A stretch of DNA of 41,668 nt from contig CAIPQN010000067.1 in NCBI GenBank assembly GCA_903867225.1, positions 1-41,668 on the forward strand. The letters are read 5' to 3'. How positions within the stretch are numbered: position 1 is the first letter of the stretch; every line of letters begins with the position of its first letter. The position numbers and the translations under genes are program-made. The notes under the pieces were generated by a model. The model did no database searches and had not been told where the DNA came from. It saw only the letters and a list, made by a program, of their open reading frames with translations. This DNA comes from an uncultured Pseudomonadota bacterium (lineage in GTDB: Bacteria; Pseudomonadota; Gammaproteobacteria; Methylococcales; Methylomonadaceae). Positions 8,702 to 19,073 of the stretch are shown here, in pieces.

Positions 8702-11700
8702 TCATATTAAAAAGTTATCTGCTGTAAGTGTATTGATACTGGTACCTGATAAAACAACTAACTCGGTTGTAGCACCGTTTTTATCTAAATCTGCGGAATG
8801 GTAAACAGTCACGGCGTTGTTATTTTGTGAGTTAGCGATAACGATATAACCATTAGTTGCTGATACATTGTTATCACTTGCAATACGAGCAGCGGCATCC
8901 GTAATTGAAACGGGCGTTGACGTGAAAATAAATACATTATTTGCTGCTAAATTGCCTGTTAATGTCACACCTGTTGCAACAGATTTGGATAGATTCGCCA
9001 CGATGCTTGAAAAATCTAATACGTCACCACCGATTGCTGGTACGTTGTTTATTGTTGCGCTACCTTTAAATCCAATTACGGTATCAACCCCCTGATTTTT
9101 TGCCGCAACAATAATTTTCGCTGAAGCACTAGAATCATCAGTGATGTCGATAGTATCGCGCCCTGCCCGTCCATTGATAATATCTGTGCCGCCACCACCG
9201 TAAATAATGTCGTTAAGTTCCGCGCCAAACAAAACATCCGCTCCTGTCGTCCCTGTTTGAATCGTTCCAATGTCCGCAAAATCGACTTTAATTGCATTAT
9301 TTGTTGCGCCTGTTACCGCAGAAGCATTACCACCCATAAAACTATTGTTAGCTAACGTAACAGTCAAATTGCTAATGTCTTGACTATTATCATGGGCTGC
9401 CGCTTTTCCTGTTAGGGTCAATGTGGCGGTGTGACCATCATCTCCCGTTCTAGTCACAACTGCATTTAAACCAATTGGTACATTCGTCACAGTTGCACCT
9501 GCTAATTGTCCATTTGAACCTGAAAACGTATCACCCACTAAAGTCAATGTAATTGAGTTTGCAATTGAACCATCATTGGCAACAGCTTCTGTTAAAACCG
9601 TGGAACTGTACGTTAATGTTTTGACAATAGTATCTGTAAAATGAATCTTCAAATCATTTTTAGTTGTACCTGTAATACCTGTTGCGTTTCCACTGCTGAA
9701 CGCATTGTCATTCAATGCCACGGTGAAATTACTCACATCATTGATATTCGCGTGAGCAGTTGCATTGCCCGATAACGTTAATGTTGCCGTAGTCGCACTC
9801 GCTTTTGTTAATTTGGCGGTTAAACCTTGTGGCACATTGCTAAACGTCGCGCCTGACAATTCTTGCCCTATCGTTCCTGTAAACGTATCACCCGTTAATG
9901 TCAGCGTGACTGCCGTTGAAATTGAACCATCATTAACAGTTGATTCGGCAAGTGTTGTGGGTGTAGTGATTGTAGGAGCTGGTGAGTAAGTAATCGTTCT
10001 TGGAACAGCATCTGCAAAATCAATCACCAAATTATTTTTAGTCGAACCTACTACGGAAACCGCTTTATTATTAGCAAAACTGGTATCACTTAACGACACA
10101 GTTAAATTACTCACATCTTGAGCATTTGCATGAGTTACTGCTTTGCCTGTTAATGTCAACGTGGCAGTAGTATCCGTTGCTTTGATGAGTGATGCGGTTA
10201 ATCCAATGGGAACATTTGTAATTGCTGCGCCCGTCACTGCTTGTCCAATCGTACCTTTGAAAGTATCGCCTGTTAAAGTCAATGTTGCGGTGGTTGCAAT
10301 TGAACCGTCATTTGCAGTGGCTTCCGCAAATGTTGTAGTGGAATAAGTGATTGTAGGTGAATCATTAAAATCAATACTTAAATTGGGTTTTGTTGCACCA
10401 ATTACATTACTTGCGTTTCCTCCAATGAAACTGGTATTTCCAAGTGTCACTGTTAAATTAGACATATCATTTGAATTCGCATGGGCGACTGCTTTGCCTG
10501 TTAAGGTTAACGTCGCAGTCGTGTTATTTACTTTTGTAACCGTCGCCGTAAGTCCCGTTGGTACATTCGTTACAACCGCGCCTGTTAATGCTTGTCCATT
10601 TGTGCCTTTGAAAGCATCGCCCGTTAATGTCATTAACGATAGTGTTACTGTTGTGGCGACAGAACCATCATTTGCTGACGTTTCGACAAGCGTGCTTGGC
10701 GTGTAAGTAAGAATAGATTTAGGTGCTACTGGTGCTGGTGCAGCAGGAGTTGAACTGCTACCGCTATTATCAAAAGGAGGCGGAACTATCGCAGTAGTGG
10801 GCGGAGTAACGGGTGGCGGTGTATTTGTAGTAGGTGGAGTAACTGGCACAGTCACAGGTGGTGTGACTGTAGTAGGTGGAGTAACGGGAGGTGCCACAGG
10901 AGGATTCACTGTAATAGGTGGTGCCACAGGCGGTACAAAATTTGTCGATACGCCAGAAAATGGTGTCACGACTATATTTGCTGCGCTGGTATCTGCGACC
11001 GTGCCAGTCAACGCTGTTTCTTGTGCTTTTAATACGCTAATTGCATTTGTGCTATTTGGATCGAAGGTTTGTGCAAAAGTTTGTAACGAAGAACCAATGT
11101 TTCCTTGTGTAAATGCAGTAACTTTAGCCATATTTGTGAGCAGGGTTAACGCATTACCGCCTGTATTAACAGCAGTGGTAATGTTATCTGCGGCATCTTT
11201 TAAAATAACAGAAACTGTGTCAGCCATTTTGCTAATTTTTGACTGATAATCAGCGGATTCAGTCGGCGTAAAGTTTTTATCAGTGTGAGAATTTTCTGAA
11301 CTTGTAATTAAAACGGTTTTTAACAGTTCGGAATCTGCCAAATCAACTTTACTGTCGCTAGTTTTTGCTTTGTTTTCAACAGCCGTAACCAGTGCATTTA
11401 TTAAGGCATCGCTAGCGGATTGAATTGATAAATTATTCGTTTTACTACTCGTATCTACACCAGCGGCACCTTGTAAAATTTCAGAAGCTGTCACTAAAAA
11501 ATTCGCAATTTTGGCGGTGTTTGCCATCATTTGTACTGCAACAGGATCTGTTTTTCCTGTAATGCTAGCGTTGACTAATTCAGAAATTGGATCGTATTTG
11601 GTTAAATCCACTTTGTTGGTATCAAAACCAAAAGCTGTTGCGATTGATTTTTGAGCTTGTGCAGGTGTTTGACCAGCATCAATAAAACCTTGTTGCACGG

Positions 11701-12967
11701 TAGTGAGCGGCGTGACAACGCTCGAACCTTCGGGTGCTTTCAATACCCCCTTAAATGCTTTGCCTGTAGACAAATCAATTCCGCCTGAAATATGCAGCGT
11801 GCCTTTTGCATTCGTTAATGTGAAATTTCCAGATTTATCCGTTTTGGCAGATGCTTCACCAGCATTTTGAATTCCATCGCCATTTTCATCTGCAAAAACA
11901 TCAGAACCGCTCAAATAACCGTCAATTGCTTTACCTGTTGTTAAAACAGGCACAACAGCCGCTTTTGTGGTGAAATCAAAAGTTGTTGCATTTGAAATTC
12001 CAGCAAACGTATTTCCTGCTTTATCCAGAATCACACCCGTGGAAAGTTGCACGTTATAATTACCACCAGCCAATAAATCCGCTTTAGGATTGATGTTGAC
12101 AGTATTCCCATTGATGGTAACTTGAGATTTATCGGCAATTGAAATAGTACGAATGTCTTTGCCGTTACTAATAACGATGTCACCCGCACCCGCTCTAATG
12201 GTTTCGTTAAAAACCAACTTTAAATCGGTATTAACCAATACAGAGGTCGCATTATCATTGGGTGTCGTTTGCATTAAAAGTGGTGCTGTTTTGTCCACAA
12301 TCATTTCTGCTTTTGTGTAAAACTTAAAACCGTCACCATTTTCTGTAAACGCATTCCCCGCTAAATCCTTCACTGCATTAGTTTCTAATTTAACGGTATA
12401 AGAACTACCAGAAACAAAATCGTGTATTGGATTAAATGTGAGTTTAGTTCCACTGACACTTACTTGAGGATCATTGACAGAAATTTTAAGTACATCAGTA
12501 CCATTTGACAGAATGATATTGCCGTCACCAAGTTTGATTTTTTCGTTAAACGTGAAACTAATATCGCGATTAATAGAAACTAATTTACTGCCGTTCGTTG
12601 GGTTAGTTGTTTTCAATACAGGGGCAATCGTATCAACAGTATCAAAGGTGAATGATTTTCCTGAAAATTTATTACCTACCACATCTTGAATTGCTGTAGC
12701 AGAAACACTAACGGTGTAATGACTATTAGGAAGTAAATCAGCGATTGGATTGATTGTAATAGTTTTGTTGCTGATTTTAACTTGTGCATCAGTAATGGCA
12801 ATTTTGTGAATATCTTTGCCGTTACTAATAACTATGCTTCCAGTACCCGATTTAACAGGTTCATCAAAAACCAGCGTAATATCTTGATGGGGATTAATTG
12901 CAGAACCACCTGCTTTGGGTGTTGATGCAATTAGTTTTGGGGAGGTTTTGTCAATTTTAACAAGCAT
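8702..12967 (-). CDS. Big_5 / RTX multidomain exoprotein, 1421 aa
   Basis: Three SbsA-type Ig-like (Big_5) domains occupy about residues 5-340 (each with a TxPxxG...VxxDITxxFxExxxxG signature). An SdrD_B-like, Asp/Asn-rich calcium-binding segment (ADENGDGIQNAGE) follows near 355. A mostly helical stretch (about 400-665) leads to a Pro/Thr-rich linker (about 670-745). Then come four roughly 120-residue repeats beginning near 751, 872, 993 and 1113, each with an ANDGS motif, TLTLTGDTFKG and GLTAxxTKxxxTTATLTL. The C-terminus has RTX nonapeptides (ADVLFGAELNDIIYGGGG) at about 1236-1270 and a terminal beta region typical of type I secretion substrates. No Sec signal. AAGGA precedes ATG 12967. It is the first gene of the giant exoprotein cluster, behind a CRP-like operator. 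A surface adhesin or matrix protein is the likely role. Confidence 0.9.
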   Translation of the reverse strand: MLVKIDKTSPKLIASTPKAGGSAINPHQDITLVFDEPVKSGTGSIVISNGKDIHKIAITDAQVKISNKTITINPIADLLPNSHYTVSVSATAIQDVVGNKFSGKSFTFDTVDTIAPVLKTTNPTNGSKLVSINRDISFTFNEKIKLGDGNIILSNGTDVLKISVNDPQVSVSGTKLTFNPIHDFVSGSSYTVKLETNAVKDLAGNAFTENGDGFKFYTKAEMIVDKTAPLLMQTTPNDNATSVLVNTDLKLVFNETIRAGAGDIVISNGKDIRTISIADKSQVTINGNTVNINPKADLLAGGNYNVQLSTGVILDKAGNTFAGISNATTFDFTTKAAVVPVLTTGKAIDGYLSGSDVFADENGDGIQNAGEASAKTDKSGNFTLTNAKGTLHISGGIDLSTGKAFKGVLKAPEGSSVVTPLTTVQQGFIDAGQTPAQAQKSIATAFGFDTNKVDLTKYDPISELVNASITGKTDPVAVQMMANTAKIANFLVTASEILQGAAGVDTSSKTNNLSIQSASDALINALVTAVENKAKTSDSKVDLADSELLKTVLITSSENSHTDKNFTPTESADYQSKISKMADTVSVILKDAADNITTAVNTGGNALTLLTNMAKVTAFTQGNIGSSLQTFAQTFDPNSTNAISVLKAQETALTGTVADTSAANIVVTPFSGVSTNFVPPVAPPITVNPPVAPPVTPPTTVTPPVTVPVTPPTTNTPPPVTPPTTAIVPPPFDNSGSSSTPAAPAPVAPKSILTYTPSTLVETSANDGSVATTVTLSLMTLTGDAFKGTNGQALTGAVVTNVPTGLTATVTKVNNTTATLTLTGKAVAHANSNDMSNLTVTLGNTSFIGGNASNVIGATKPNLSIDFNDSPTITYSTTTFAEATANDGSIATTATLTLTGDTFKGTIGQAVTGAAITNVPIGLTASLIKATDTTATLTLTGKAVTHANAQDVSNLTVSLSDTSFANNKAVSVVGSTKNNLVIDFADAVPRTITYSPAPTITTPTTLAESTVNDGSISTAVTLTLTGDTFTGTIGQELSGATFSNVPQGLTAKLTKASATTATLTLSGNATAHANINDVSNFTVALNDNAFSSGNATGITGTTKNDLKIHFTDTIVKTLTYSSTVLTEAVANDGSIANSITLTLVGDTFSGSNGQLAGATVTNVPIGLNAVVTRTGDDGHTATLTLTGKAAAHDNSQDISNLTVTLANNSFMGGNASAVTGATNNAIKVDFADIGTIQTGTTGADVLFGAELNDIIYGGGGTDIINGRAGRDTIDITDDSSASAKIIVAAKNQGVDTVIGFKGSATINNVPAIGGDVLDFSSIVANLSKSVATGVTLTGNLAANNVFIFTSTPVSITDAAARIASDNNVSATNGYIVIANSQNNNAVTVYHSADLDKNGATTELVVLSGTSINTLTADNFLI

Positions 12968-13018
12968 ACGTTGTCCTTTTTAAATACTGATGCCAATGAA
13001 TGGGCTAATTCTGTTTGA

Positions 13019-13024
13019 ATTTTA
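13019..13024 (-). promoter_or_regulatory. Candidate -10 element for the exoprotein gene
   Basis: On the minus strand the hexamer reads TAAAAT. It would place the transcript start near 13012. The centre of the CRP-like operator would then lie about 42 bp upstream, the spacing of class II CRP-activated promoters, where the activator replaces the -35 element. No good -35 is present, as expected for that class. Confidence 0.45.
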
Positions 13025-13040
13025 TCAAAATAACAATGCT

Positions 13041-13068
13041 ATTTTTTGTGACGAAGTTCACAAAAAAT
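13041..13068. promoter_or_regulatory. CRP/FNR-family operator, perfect TGTGA-N6-TCACA
   Basis: The sequence is a perfect inverted repeat with 11-bp arms (ATTTTTTGTGA at 13041-13051, TCACAAAAAAT at 13058-13068) and a 6-bp spacer. The core matches the CRP consensus exactly. It lies about 74 bp upstream of the start codon of the minus-strand Big_5/RTX gene and about 261 bp upstream of the plus-strand kinase. It could serve either or both. A short hairpin in a leader is a less likely reading. Confidence 0.7.
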
Positions 13069-13328
13069 ACTTTAATAATTTTTTGTCGTTAAAATGATTA
13101 ACATGTGTGGATTGCGGTATATAAAGAAAGGTTTGCGAGCGCAAAAAATCATATCGTTAAATTGTCAGACGAATGTCAGATTCATGTAAAAATATATGAC
13201 AAATTGGATAGTCACAGAAAAAATTTTAGCATACGCTTTAGCGCGTAGAACCGATGGGGTTTATCATCAGTTACGCTTGTGCTTCGTCCGTTTGAAATCA
13301 AACACCTTTTAATTTCTCTCTGAAAAAC

Positions 13329-16300
13329 ATGAAAATAAAAACTCGATTGTTATCAATCATGCTGTCACAAACTTTAGTGATTATGCTGATTACGTTAGGC
13401 GTGACCTCGTATCTCACCAAAAACGCCTTAGAATCTGCGGCAACTGAAAAGCTCAATGTCATGCTAGAAAGTAGGCACAACGCTTTAACTCGTTGGTCTG
13501 AGATGCTTTATGCTGAAATGTCTCTTCTTTCAACATCACCAACAACGGTTGTTTTACTTCAAAATTTAAGTGATGAATTTTCTAAATTAGGTGGCAATGT
13601 TCAAACACTATTACAACAAAATTATCCCGCAAATGGTGCAGAGTATTTAGTTATTAACACTTCGCCTGTTCTTACGACCTACGACAAAATTCAACATCAA
13701 GCCACGCAATTTTTAATGCGTCGTCATGATATTTACGATTGGGACGATATGTATTTAATTGATATTAAAGGCAATGTTGTTTTTAGTTTAAAACATGAAT
13801 CCGATTTCGCAACCAATTTACGCACGGGCGTTTGGCAAAATTCTGGACTCGCGCAAGCGGTTGTACCGCTACTTGATAATGCCGTTTCAGGGCAGTTAAA
13901 TTTTTCAGATTTTAGTAAATACGAACCTAAGAAAATGCTGCCAGCAGGTTTTATTGCAATGCCTGTTTTTGATAACGAGAAACATCAATTGATTGGTGTG
14001 GTTGCGATTCAATTACCTATCACACAAGTTAATGCGCTGGTCATGGATAAAACAGGCATGGGCGAAACAGGCGAAGTCATTATTGTTGGTAAAGACGGTT
14101 GGATGCTCAGTGATTCACGCTTTAAAAAAGAAAGCACCATTTTAAAACAGCAAATAAAAACCCTTCCTTCTGAAACAGTCTTAGCAGGTAAAACAGAAAC
14201 ACTTGTTGCGCCCGATTATCGGGGCATTGAAATTTTAGCAAGTGTTAAACCTTTCATTCCTTTTGCAAAAGAAGACAGTAATCAAGTACGTTGGGGCGTT
14301 ATTGCAAAAATGGAACGTTCTGAAATTCTGCGTGAATACGAAAATTTGCAACGTGTTTTGCTTCTCGTTGCAAGCGTTTTAATTTTCCTAACCGTTGGAC
14401 TGAGCATTTGGGGTGGTCGCTCAATTTCTCGTCCGCTTTCATCAATTACCGATGCGCTGACTCGTTTAGCTAACGGTGAACAAATCGACGTTCCCGAATT
14501 AGAACGCACTGACGAAGTTGGTGAAATTGCTAAAGCCGCCGAAACATTTTACGTTATTACTCAACAAGTTGAACACGAGCATTGGTTACGCGAAAACGTA
14601 TCTATTTTAACCAGCACTGTTTCAGCTGAAAGCACGATTGAGCAAGCCACAAATAAAGTTTTGCATTTGCTGTGCAATTTATTATCAATTCCCGTTGGGA
14701 CAATTTATTTACTCGCTGGAAATGGCATTTATCGTCGTGTTACAACACACGGTCTAGCGCGAAGTAATCAATCTGAAACAACGTTTGAAACAGGAATTGG
14801 TTTGCTTGGACAATGTGTAAAAAGTAATCAAGCCATTATTTTATCGCCAGTGCCAGCGGGTTTAACAATTATTAGCACGGGACTCGCTGAATTTTCACCA
14901 CAAGAGCTAATTATTTATCCCATTCCGTACAAAGACAAAGTGCTTGCCGTTTTTGAATTAGCCGCAACGGTAACGCTTACTACCAAACAACATCAATTTC
15001 TCAAAGCAGCTTCCGAAGCATTAGGGCTACATTTTGCAAATTTACAAGCCGCTGAACATAATGCGGTTTTGTTGATTGAAGCGAGCAAACAAGCCGCCGA
15101 ACTTAGTGCAAGTTCACATTATGCAAGAAGTTTGATTGAAGCGAGTTTAGATCCACTCGTCACAATTAGCATTGATGGCAAAATTATGGACGTAAATGCC
15201 GCGACGGAAAACGTCACAGGCGTTAAACGTGATGAATTAGTTGGCAGTGATTTTTGCGACTATTTCACTGAGCCAGAAAATGCACGAAATGGTTATAAAG
15301 AAGTTTTTGCAAACGGATTTGTCAGCGATTACGAGCTTGCTATTCGCCATGCAAACGGCAAAATTACGGATGTGGTTTATAACGCCAGTCTTTATTACGA
15401 TAGCAAAGGTGACGTAGCGGGAATTTTTGCAGCGGCGCGTGATATTACTGAAAAGAAAATTGCCGAACAAAAAACGCTTGAGCAACAAGAATTACTGCAA
15501 CAAAGTAACGCTGAATTGCAGGCATTTACCGAAGAATTACGCGGACAATCGGAAGAAATGCGCTCGCAAAATGAAGAATTGCGTTCAAGCCAAGAAGAAC
15601 TCCGCGCTCAACAAGAAGAAACACTACTCAAAAATCAATTGCTTGAAACGCAAAGCAAGCAGCTTGAAGAATTCATTGCAGAATCCAAAACCAAAGCGGA
15701 AGAATTGAAACGCTCAAATCAATATAAATCCGAATTTTTAGCAAATATGTCGCATGAATTACGCACGCCGTTAAACAGCATTTTGATTTTATCGAAAAAT
15801 TTGGCTGAAAATGATGAGCATAATTTGAATGACGATCAAATTGAATCAGCAAGCGTTATCAGTGAAAGCGGCACGCAATTATTGACGTTAATTAACGATA
15901 TTTTAGATTTATCGAAAATCGAAGCGGGTAAATTAGAATTATCCAAAGAAACCTTTCCGCTAACAGACATGATGACTTATTTGCGGCGAGTCTTTTTACC
16001 GCAATCTGAAAAGAAACACTTACAGTTTGAAATTGAAATTGCTCACGACGTTCCAGAGTCAATTTACACTGACAAACAGCGTCTAACACAGATTTTGACC
16101 AACTTGCTCACGAACGCGATTAAATTTACGGATTTGGGAACGGTTAAAGTTATTTTTAATAAACTCAATGACAATTTGAGAATTACCGTTGTAGATTCGG
16201 GGATTGGAATTCCAGCTGAAAAACTTGATCATATTTTTGGCGCATTCCAACAACTTGATGGTTCAACCAGCCGTAAATATGGCGGTTCAGGTTTGGGTCT

Positions 16301-17654
16301 TGCGATTAGTCGCAATTTAGCCAATTTGCTTGATGGTGAGATTTCCGTTACCAGTCAAATCGGTGTCGGCAGTCAATTTGTGGTTGATTTAAAAAATATC
16401 TTTTCAAATACTTCCAGCAGAGAAAGCAATCATCATCACGTTGTTGCACCACCTGAACCTATTTTAATCAAGCTCAAAGAAGACATTTCTGAGAATAAAA
16501 ATATCTTATTAGTTGAAGATGATTTGCGCTTGCTTGCTATTTTAGGACGCATGATTACGGCGTTAGGTTTTAGCGTAATTTCGGTAGATTCTGCTGAAAA
16601 AGCCTTGATTGAATTAGATAAACAACCGATTATGGGCGTATTTTTAGATTTAGGATTGCCAAAAATGAGCGGCATGGAGTTATTACGGCAAATTAAAGAA
16701 AATTTACAACTTGCTCAAACGCCCGTATTTATCATGTCAGGTTCTTCTGATACTGGGCAGGCAAAAACACTTGGGGCATTAGGATTTTTGAAAAAACCTG
16801 TGACTCGCGACACCATTGTTGAATCATTAAAAATCATGACGCAACACAGTCATGCCGCTGTTTTACCTGTTATCGTCAGTGAAAATGTGAGTAAAGAATT
16901 TTCACAAATTTTGTTAATTGAAGACAATTCGATAGATAGAAAAAATGTCGCTGATTTGTTAAAAGATGTGCCAGTAAAAATTACAGCAGTTGAAACAGGC
17001 GGCGAAGCATTGAAATTTTTACAATCACAACACATTGATATGGTTATTTTAGATTTGAAATTACCTGATATGAGTGGTTTTGATTGGATTGGACAAGCAA
17101 AACAATTTTTAAATCCACTGCCCGTGATTGTTTATTCAGCGCGAGAATTAACTGAAAATGAAGTATTTGAACTCAAAGGTGTAACAGAAAGTATCGTCAC
17201 CAAAAATGCACTCAATTCAAGGTTGCGCGAAGAAGTTTTATATTTGCTTAATCATTTGCCTTCGACTGTTATTCAACCCTTGACAGAATTATTAACAGGT
17301 AAAAAAATTCTATTGGTTGATGATGATGCGAGAAATCTTTTCGCCTTAACCAAAGTATTAAAAGCAAAAGGATTTCAAATTGATGTTGCACCCGATGCCC
17401 TCAAAGCCTTAGAACTTATTGAACACACAACGTTTGATATTGTCCTCACTGATATTATGATGCCAGATATTGACGGTTATGAATTGATACGGCGTGTGCG
17501 TGCGCTCGGTTATGACAAATTGCCCATTATCGCCATTACTGCAAAAGCGATGAAAGGCGATGATTCACTTTGTTTAGATGCTGGAGCAAATGGTTATTTA
17601 TCAAAACCTGTTGATGTTCCCGCGTTAATTGAAATGATGAACACACTTTTATGA
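13329..17654 (+). CDS. Hybrid sensor histidine kinase: Cache-like sensor, HAMP, GAF, PAS, HisKA, HATPase, three REC
   Basis: The 1441-aa inner-membrane kinase has TM1 (about 8-30), a large periplasmic Cache-like sensor, TM2 (about 342-362), HAMP (about 365-412), GAF (about 427-565), PAS (about 596-710) and a Gln/Glu-rich coiled coil (about 710-797). The HisKA domain has phospho-acceptor His809 ([10 protein letters not shown]). The ATPase domain has its N box near 923, DSGIGIP, and [10 protein letters not shown] near 985. Three receiver domains follow, with phospho-acceptor Asp1107, Asp1242 and Asp1375. Each keeps the acidic pocket and the conserved Lys, so all could be active. It overlaps cheR by 4 nt (ATGA), so the products are probably made together. 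The ligand is unknown. Extra receivers may act as phosphate sinks or branch points. Confidence 0.95.
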   Translation: MKIKTRLLSIMLSQTLVIMLITLGVTSYLTKNALESAATEKLNVMLESRHNALTRWSEMLYAEMSLLSTSPTTVVLLQNLSDEFSKLGGNVQTLLQQNYPANGAEYLVINTSPVLTTYDKIQHQATQFLMRRHDIYDWDDMYLIDIKGNVVFSLKHESDFATNLRTGVWQNSGLAQAVVPLLDNAVSGQLNFSDFSKYEPKKMLPAGFIAMPVFDNEKHQLIGVVAIQLPITQVNALVMDKTGMGETGEVIIVGKDGWMLSDSRFKKESTILKQQIKTLPSETVLAGKTETLVAPDYRGIEILASVKPFIPFAKEDSNQVRWGVIAKMERSEILREYENLQRVLLLVASVLIFLTVGLSIWGGRSISRPLSSITDALTRLANGEQIDVPELERTDEVGEIAKAAETFYVITQQVEHEHWLRENVSILTSTVSAESTIEQATNKVLHLLCNLLSIPVGTIYLLAGNGIYRRVTTHGLARSNQSETTFETGIGLLGQCVKSNQAIILSPVPAGLTIISTGLAEFSPQELIIYPIPYKDKVLAVFELAATVTLTTKQHQFLKAASEALGLHFANLQAAEHNAVLLIEASKQAAELSASSHYARSLIEASLDPLVTISIDGKIMDVNAATENVTGVKRDELVGSDFCDYFTEPENARNGYKEVFANGFVSDYELAIRHANGKITDVVYNASLYYDSKGDVAGIFAAARDITEKKIAEQKTLEQQELLQQSNAELQAFTEELRGQSEEMRSQNEELRSSQEELRAQQEETLLKNQLLETQSKQLEEFIAESKTKAEELKRSNQYKSEFLANMSHELRTPLNSILILSKNLAENDEHNLNDDQIESASVISESGTQLLTLINDILDLSKIEAGKLELSKETFPLTDMMTYLRRVFLPQSEKKHLQFEIEIAHDVPESIYTDKQRLTQILTNLLTNAIKFTDLGTVKVIFNKLNDNLRITVVDSGIGIPAEKLDHIFGAFQQLDGSTSRKYGGSGLGLAISRNLANLLDGEISVTSQIGVGSQFVVDLKNIFSNTSSRESNHHHVVAPPEPILIKLKEDISENKNILLVEDDLRLLAILGRMITALGFSVISVDSAEKALIELDKQPIMGVFLDLGLPKMSGMELLRQIKENLQLAQTPVFIMSGSSDTGQAKTLGALGFLKKPVTRDTIVESLKIMTQHSHAAVLPVIVSENVSKEFSQILLIEDNSIDRKNVADLLKDVPVKITAVETGGEALKFLQSQHIDMVILDLKLPDMSGFDWIGQAKQFLNPLPVIVYSARELTENEVFELKGVTESIVTKNALNSRLREEVLYLLNHLPSTVIQPLTELLTGKKILLVDDDARNLFALTKVLKAKGFQIDVAPDALKALELIEHTTFDIVLTDIMMPDIDGYELIRRVRALGYDKLPIIAITAKAMKGDDSLCLDAGANGYLSKPVDVPALIEMMNTLL

Positions 17655-18514
17655 CCGCTCTCATCAAATGGAAAAATCACCACATTCAAGATGTGGAAGT
17701 AAATTTATTGTTGCACGCTTTGAATGAACGTTACGGCTATGATTTTACGGGTTATGCGCGAGCTTCTTTGAAAAGGCGATTGCTTGATTTAATGTCTTAT
17801 TTTGAACTTGAGCATTTAACACAGCTCATACCAATAATGCTTTATGATGAAGCTGTCGCACAAACGGTGATTAACAGTATTTCTGTGCCAACGTCAGAAT
17901 TTTTCCGCGACCCATTTGTGTGGGCATATTTGCGTAAAAATATCATTCCATTGTTGGCAAGTTTTCCGCGAATTAACATTTGGCAAGCAGGTTGCGGTTT
18001 TGGACAAGAGGCTTATAGCTTATCGATTTTGCTGCATGAAGCAGGACTAGCAAAACGTAGTCACATTTTTTGCACCGACATCAATCCTGAATTTTTGCAT
18101 GAAGCGAAAAAAGGCTGTTGGGCGATGAGAAATTTAAATCCTTGGCAAAACTACTATGAAAAATCAGGAGGAACAGGTGAATTTGCTGATTTTTTTATTG
18201 AGCAAAAAAACTCAATTGCCATTCGTGCTAACTACAAACAAAACGTGGAATTTGTGCAGCACAATTTAGTCAACGATGACGTATTCAAAGAGGTGCAATT
18301 TGTGGTGTGTCGTAACGTTTTATTATATTTTGGTGAAGAGTTACAAAATCATGTGGTGAGTTTATTTACTCGGAGTTTAGAACGTGGCGGTTATTTATTA
18401 CTTGGCAGCGGTGAAAATATCTTGAATTTAAATGAACATCATCCACGTTTAGAATTACTCGATTATTCACTTCAAATTTATCGCAAAACAATGGGCATTA
18501 CTTCTCATGTATAA
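17651..18514 (+). CDS. cheR: CheR-type protein-glutamate methyltransferase
   Basis: A 287-aa SAM-dependent methyltransferase of the CheR family, which methylates glutamates of chemoreceptor-type signalling proteins. The N-terminal helical domain (YGYDFTGYARASLKRRL) is followed by SVPTSEFFRDP near 78, the family signature. The SAM-binding motif is WQAGCGFGQEAYS near 110 (the usual form is GCSxGEEPYS). CTDIN, HNLVNDD and VVCRNVLLYF follow in family order. The start overlaps the kinase stop and its end overlaps cheB by 8 nt. No chemoreceptor (MCP), CheA or CheW is encoded in the window, so the substrate may be the neighbouring kinase's coiled coil or a receptor elsewhere (inference). Confidence 0.95.
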   Translation: MTALIKWKNHHIQDVEVNLLLHALNERYGYDFTGYARASLKRRLLDLMSYFELEHLTQLIPIMLYDEAVAQTVINSISVPTSEFFRDPFVWAYLRKNIIPLLASFPRINIWQAGCGFGQEAYSLSILLHEAGLAKRSHIFCTDINPEFLHEAKKGCWAMRNLNPWQNYYEKSGGTGEFADFFIEQKNSIAIRANYKQNVEFVQHNLVNDDVFKEVQFVVCRNVLLYFGEELQNHVVSLFTRSLERGGYLLLGSGENILNLNEHHPRLELLDYSLQIYRKTMGITSHV

Positions 18515-19073
18515 AATGTTGGTCATAGGTTTGTCAGCAGGTGGAATGCCGCTTGTAAAACAATTATTAACGCACTTACCTAACGATTATTCGTTGCCGA
18601 TTGCTATCGTCGCGCATTTACCAAAAGACCACCAAAGTAATTTTGATAAAGTGCTTGATTGCGTGACAAATCTTCCCGTAAGCATCGTTCATGATAAAGA
18701 GCCGATTGTTGAAGGTCATATTTATATCGCACCGCCGAGTTATCATCTTCTCATTGAGCAAAACCATCATTTCTCACTTTCTGAAGACAAGCCCGTGAAA
18801 TCAGTGCGTCCAAGTATTGATGTATTATTTTCCAGTGCGGCAGAAGTATTTGAAAATGATTTAATTGCCGTGATTTTAAGCGGTGCAAATTCGGATGGTG
18901 CCGATGGAATGGCACTTGTTAAGAAATTAGGGGGCTTGTGCATCGTGCTAAACCCCGCTGAAACAGAATTTAATACCATGCCAAATGCCGTAATTAAAGC
19001 AGTGAATGTTGATTATGTAGTCAGCATTGAAGAAATTATTAGTTTATTAGTGTGTGTGGACGAGAAAGAATAA
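18507..19073 (+). CDS. cheB: Stand-alone CheB-type protein-glutamate methylesterase
   Basis: 188 aa, matching only the catalytic domain of CheB; the usual N-terminal receiver is absent. The catalytic triad is visible: Ser in GLSAGG near residue 10, His in VAHLPKDHQSNF near 37, and Asp in LSGANSDGADGM near 130. APPSYHLL and NTMPNAVI are further family motifs. It would remove the methyl groups added by CheR or deamidate glutamines. Without its own receiver, control must come from outside, perhaps from the three-receiver kinase two genes upstream (inference). It overlaps cheR by 8 nt and shares a TAATG junction with the next gene. Confidence 0.94.
   Translation: MYKMLVIGLSAGGMPLVKQLLTHLPNDYSLPIAIVAHLPKDHQSNFDKVLDCVTNLPVSIVHDKEPIVEGHIYIAPPSYHLLIEQNHHFSLSEDKPVKSVRPSIDVLFSSAAEVFENDLIAVILSGANSDGADGMALVKKLGGLCIVLNPAETEFNTMPNAVIKAVNVDYVVSIEEIISLLVCVDEKE

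Larger units (their letters stand above)
12968..13328. other. Divergent intergenic region between exoprotein cluster and signalling operon
   Basis: This 361-bp stretch has no coding potential. It separates the minus-strand exoprotein genes from the plus-strand kinase operon, so both promoters should be here. It holds the CRP-like operator at 13041-13068, a possible minus-strand -10 at 13019-13024, a 14-bp palindrome at 13132-13145 (TTTGCG-AG-CGCAAA), and a weak plus-strand promoter candidate (TTGTCA at 13162, 17-bp spacer, TGTAAA at 13185). The start of the kinase has no convincing ribosome site. Confidence 0.7.

Noticed and set aside
10797-11246. Plus-strand frame rich in Gly, Val and Thr
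   Set aside because: It is the complement of the Pro/Thr-rich linker of the Big_5/RTX protein, not a gene.
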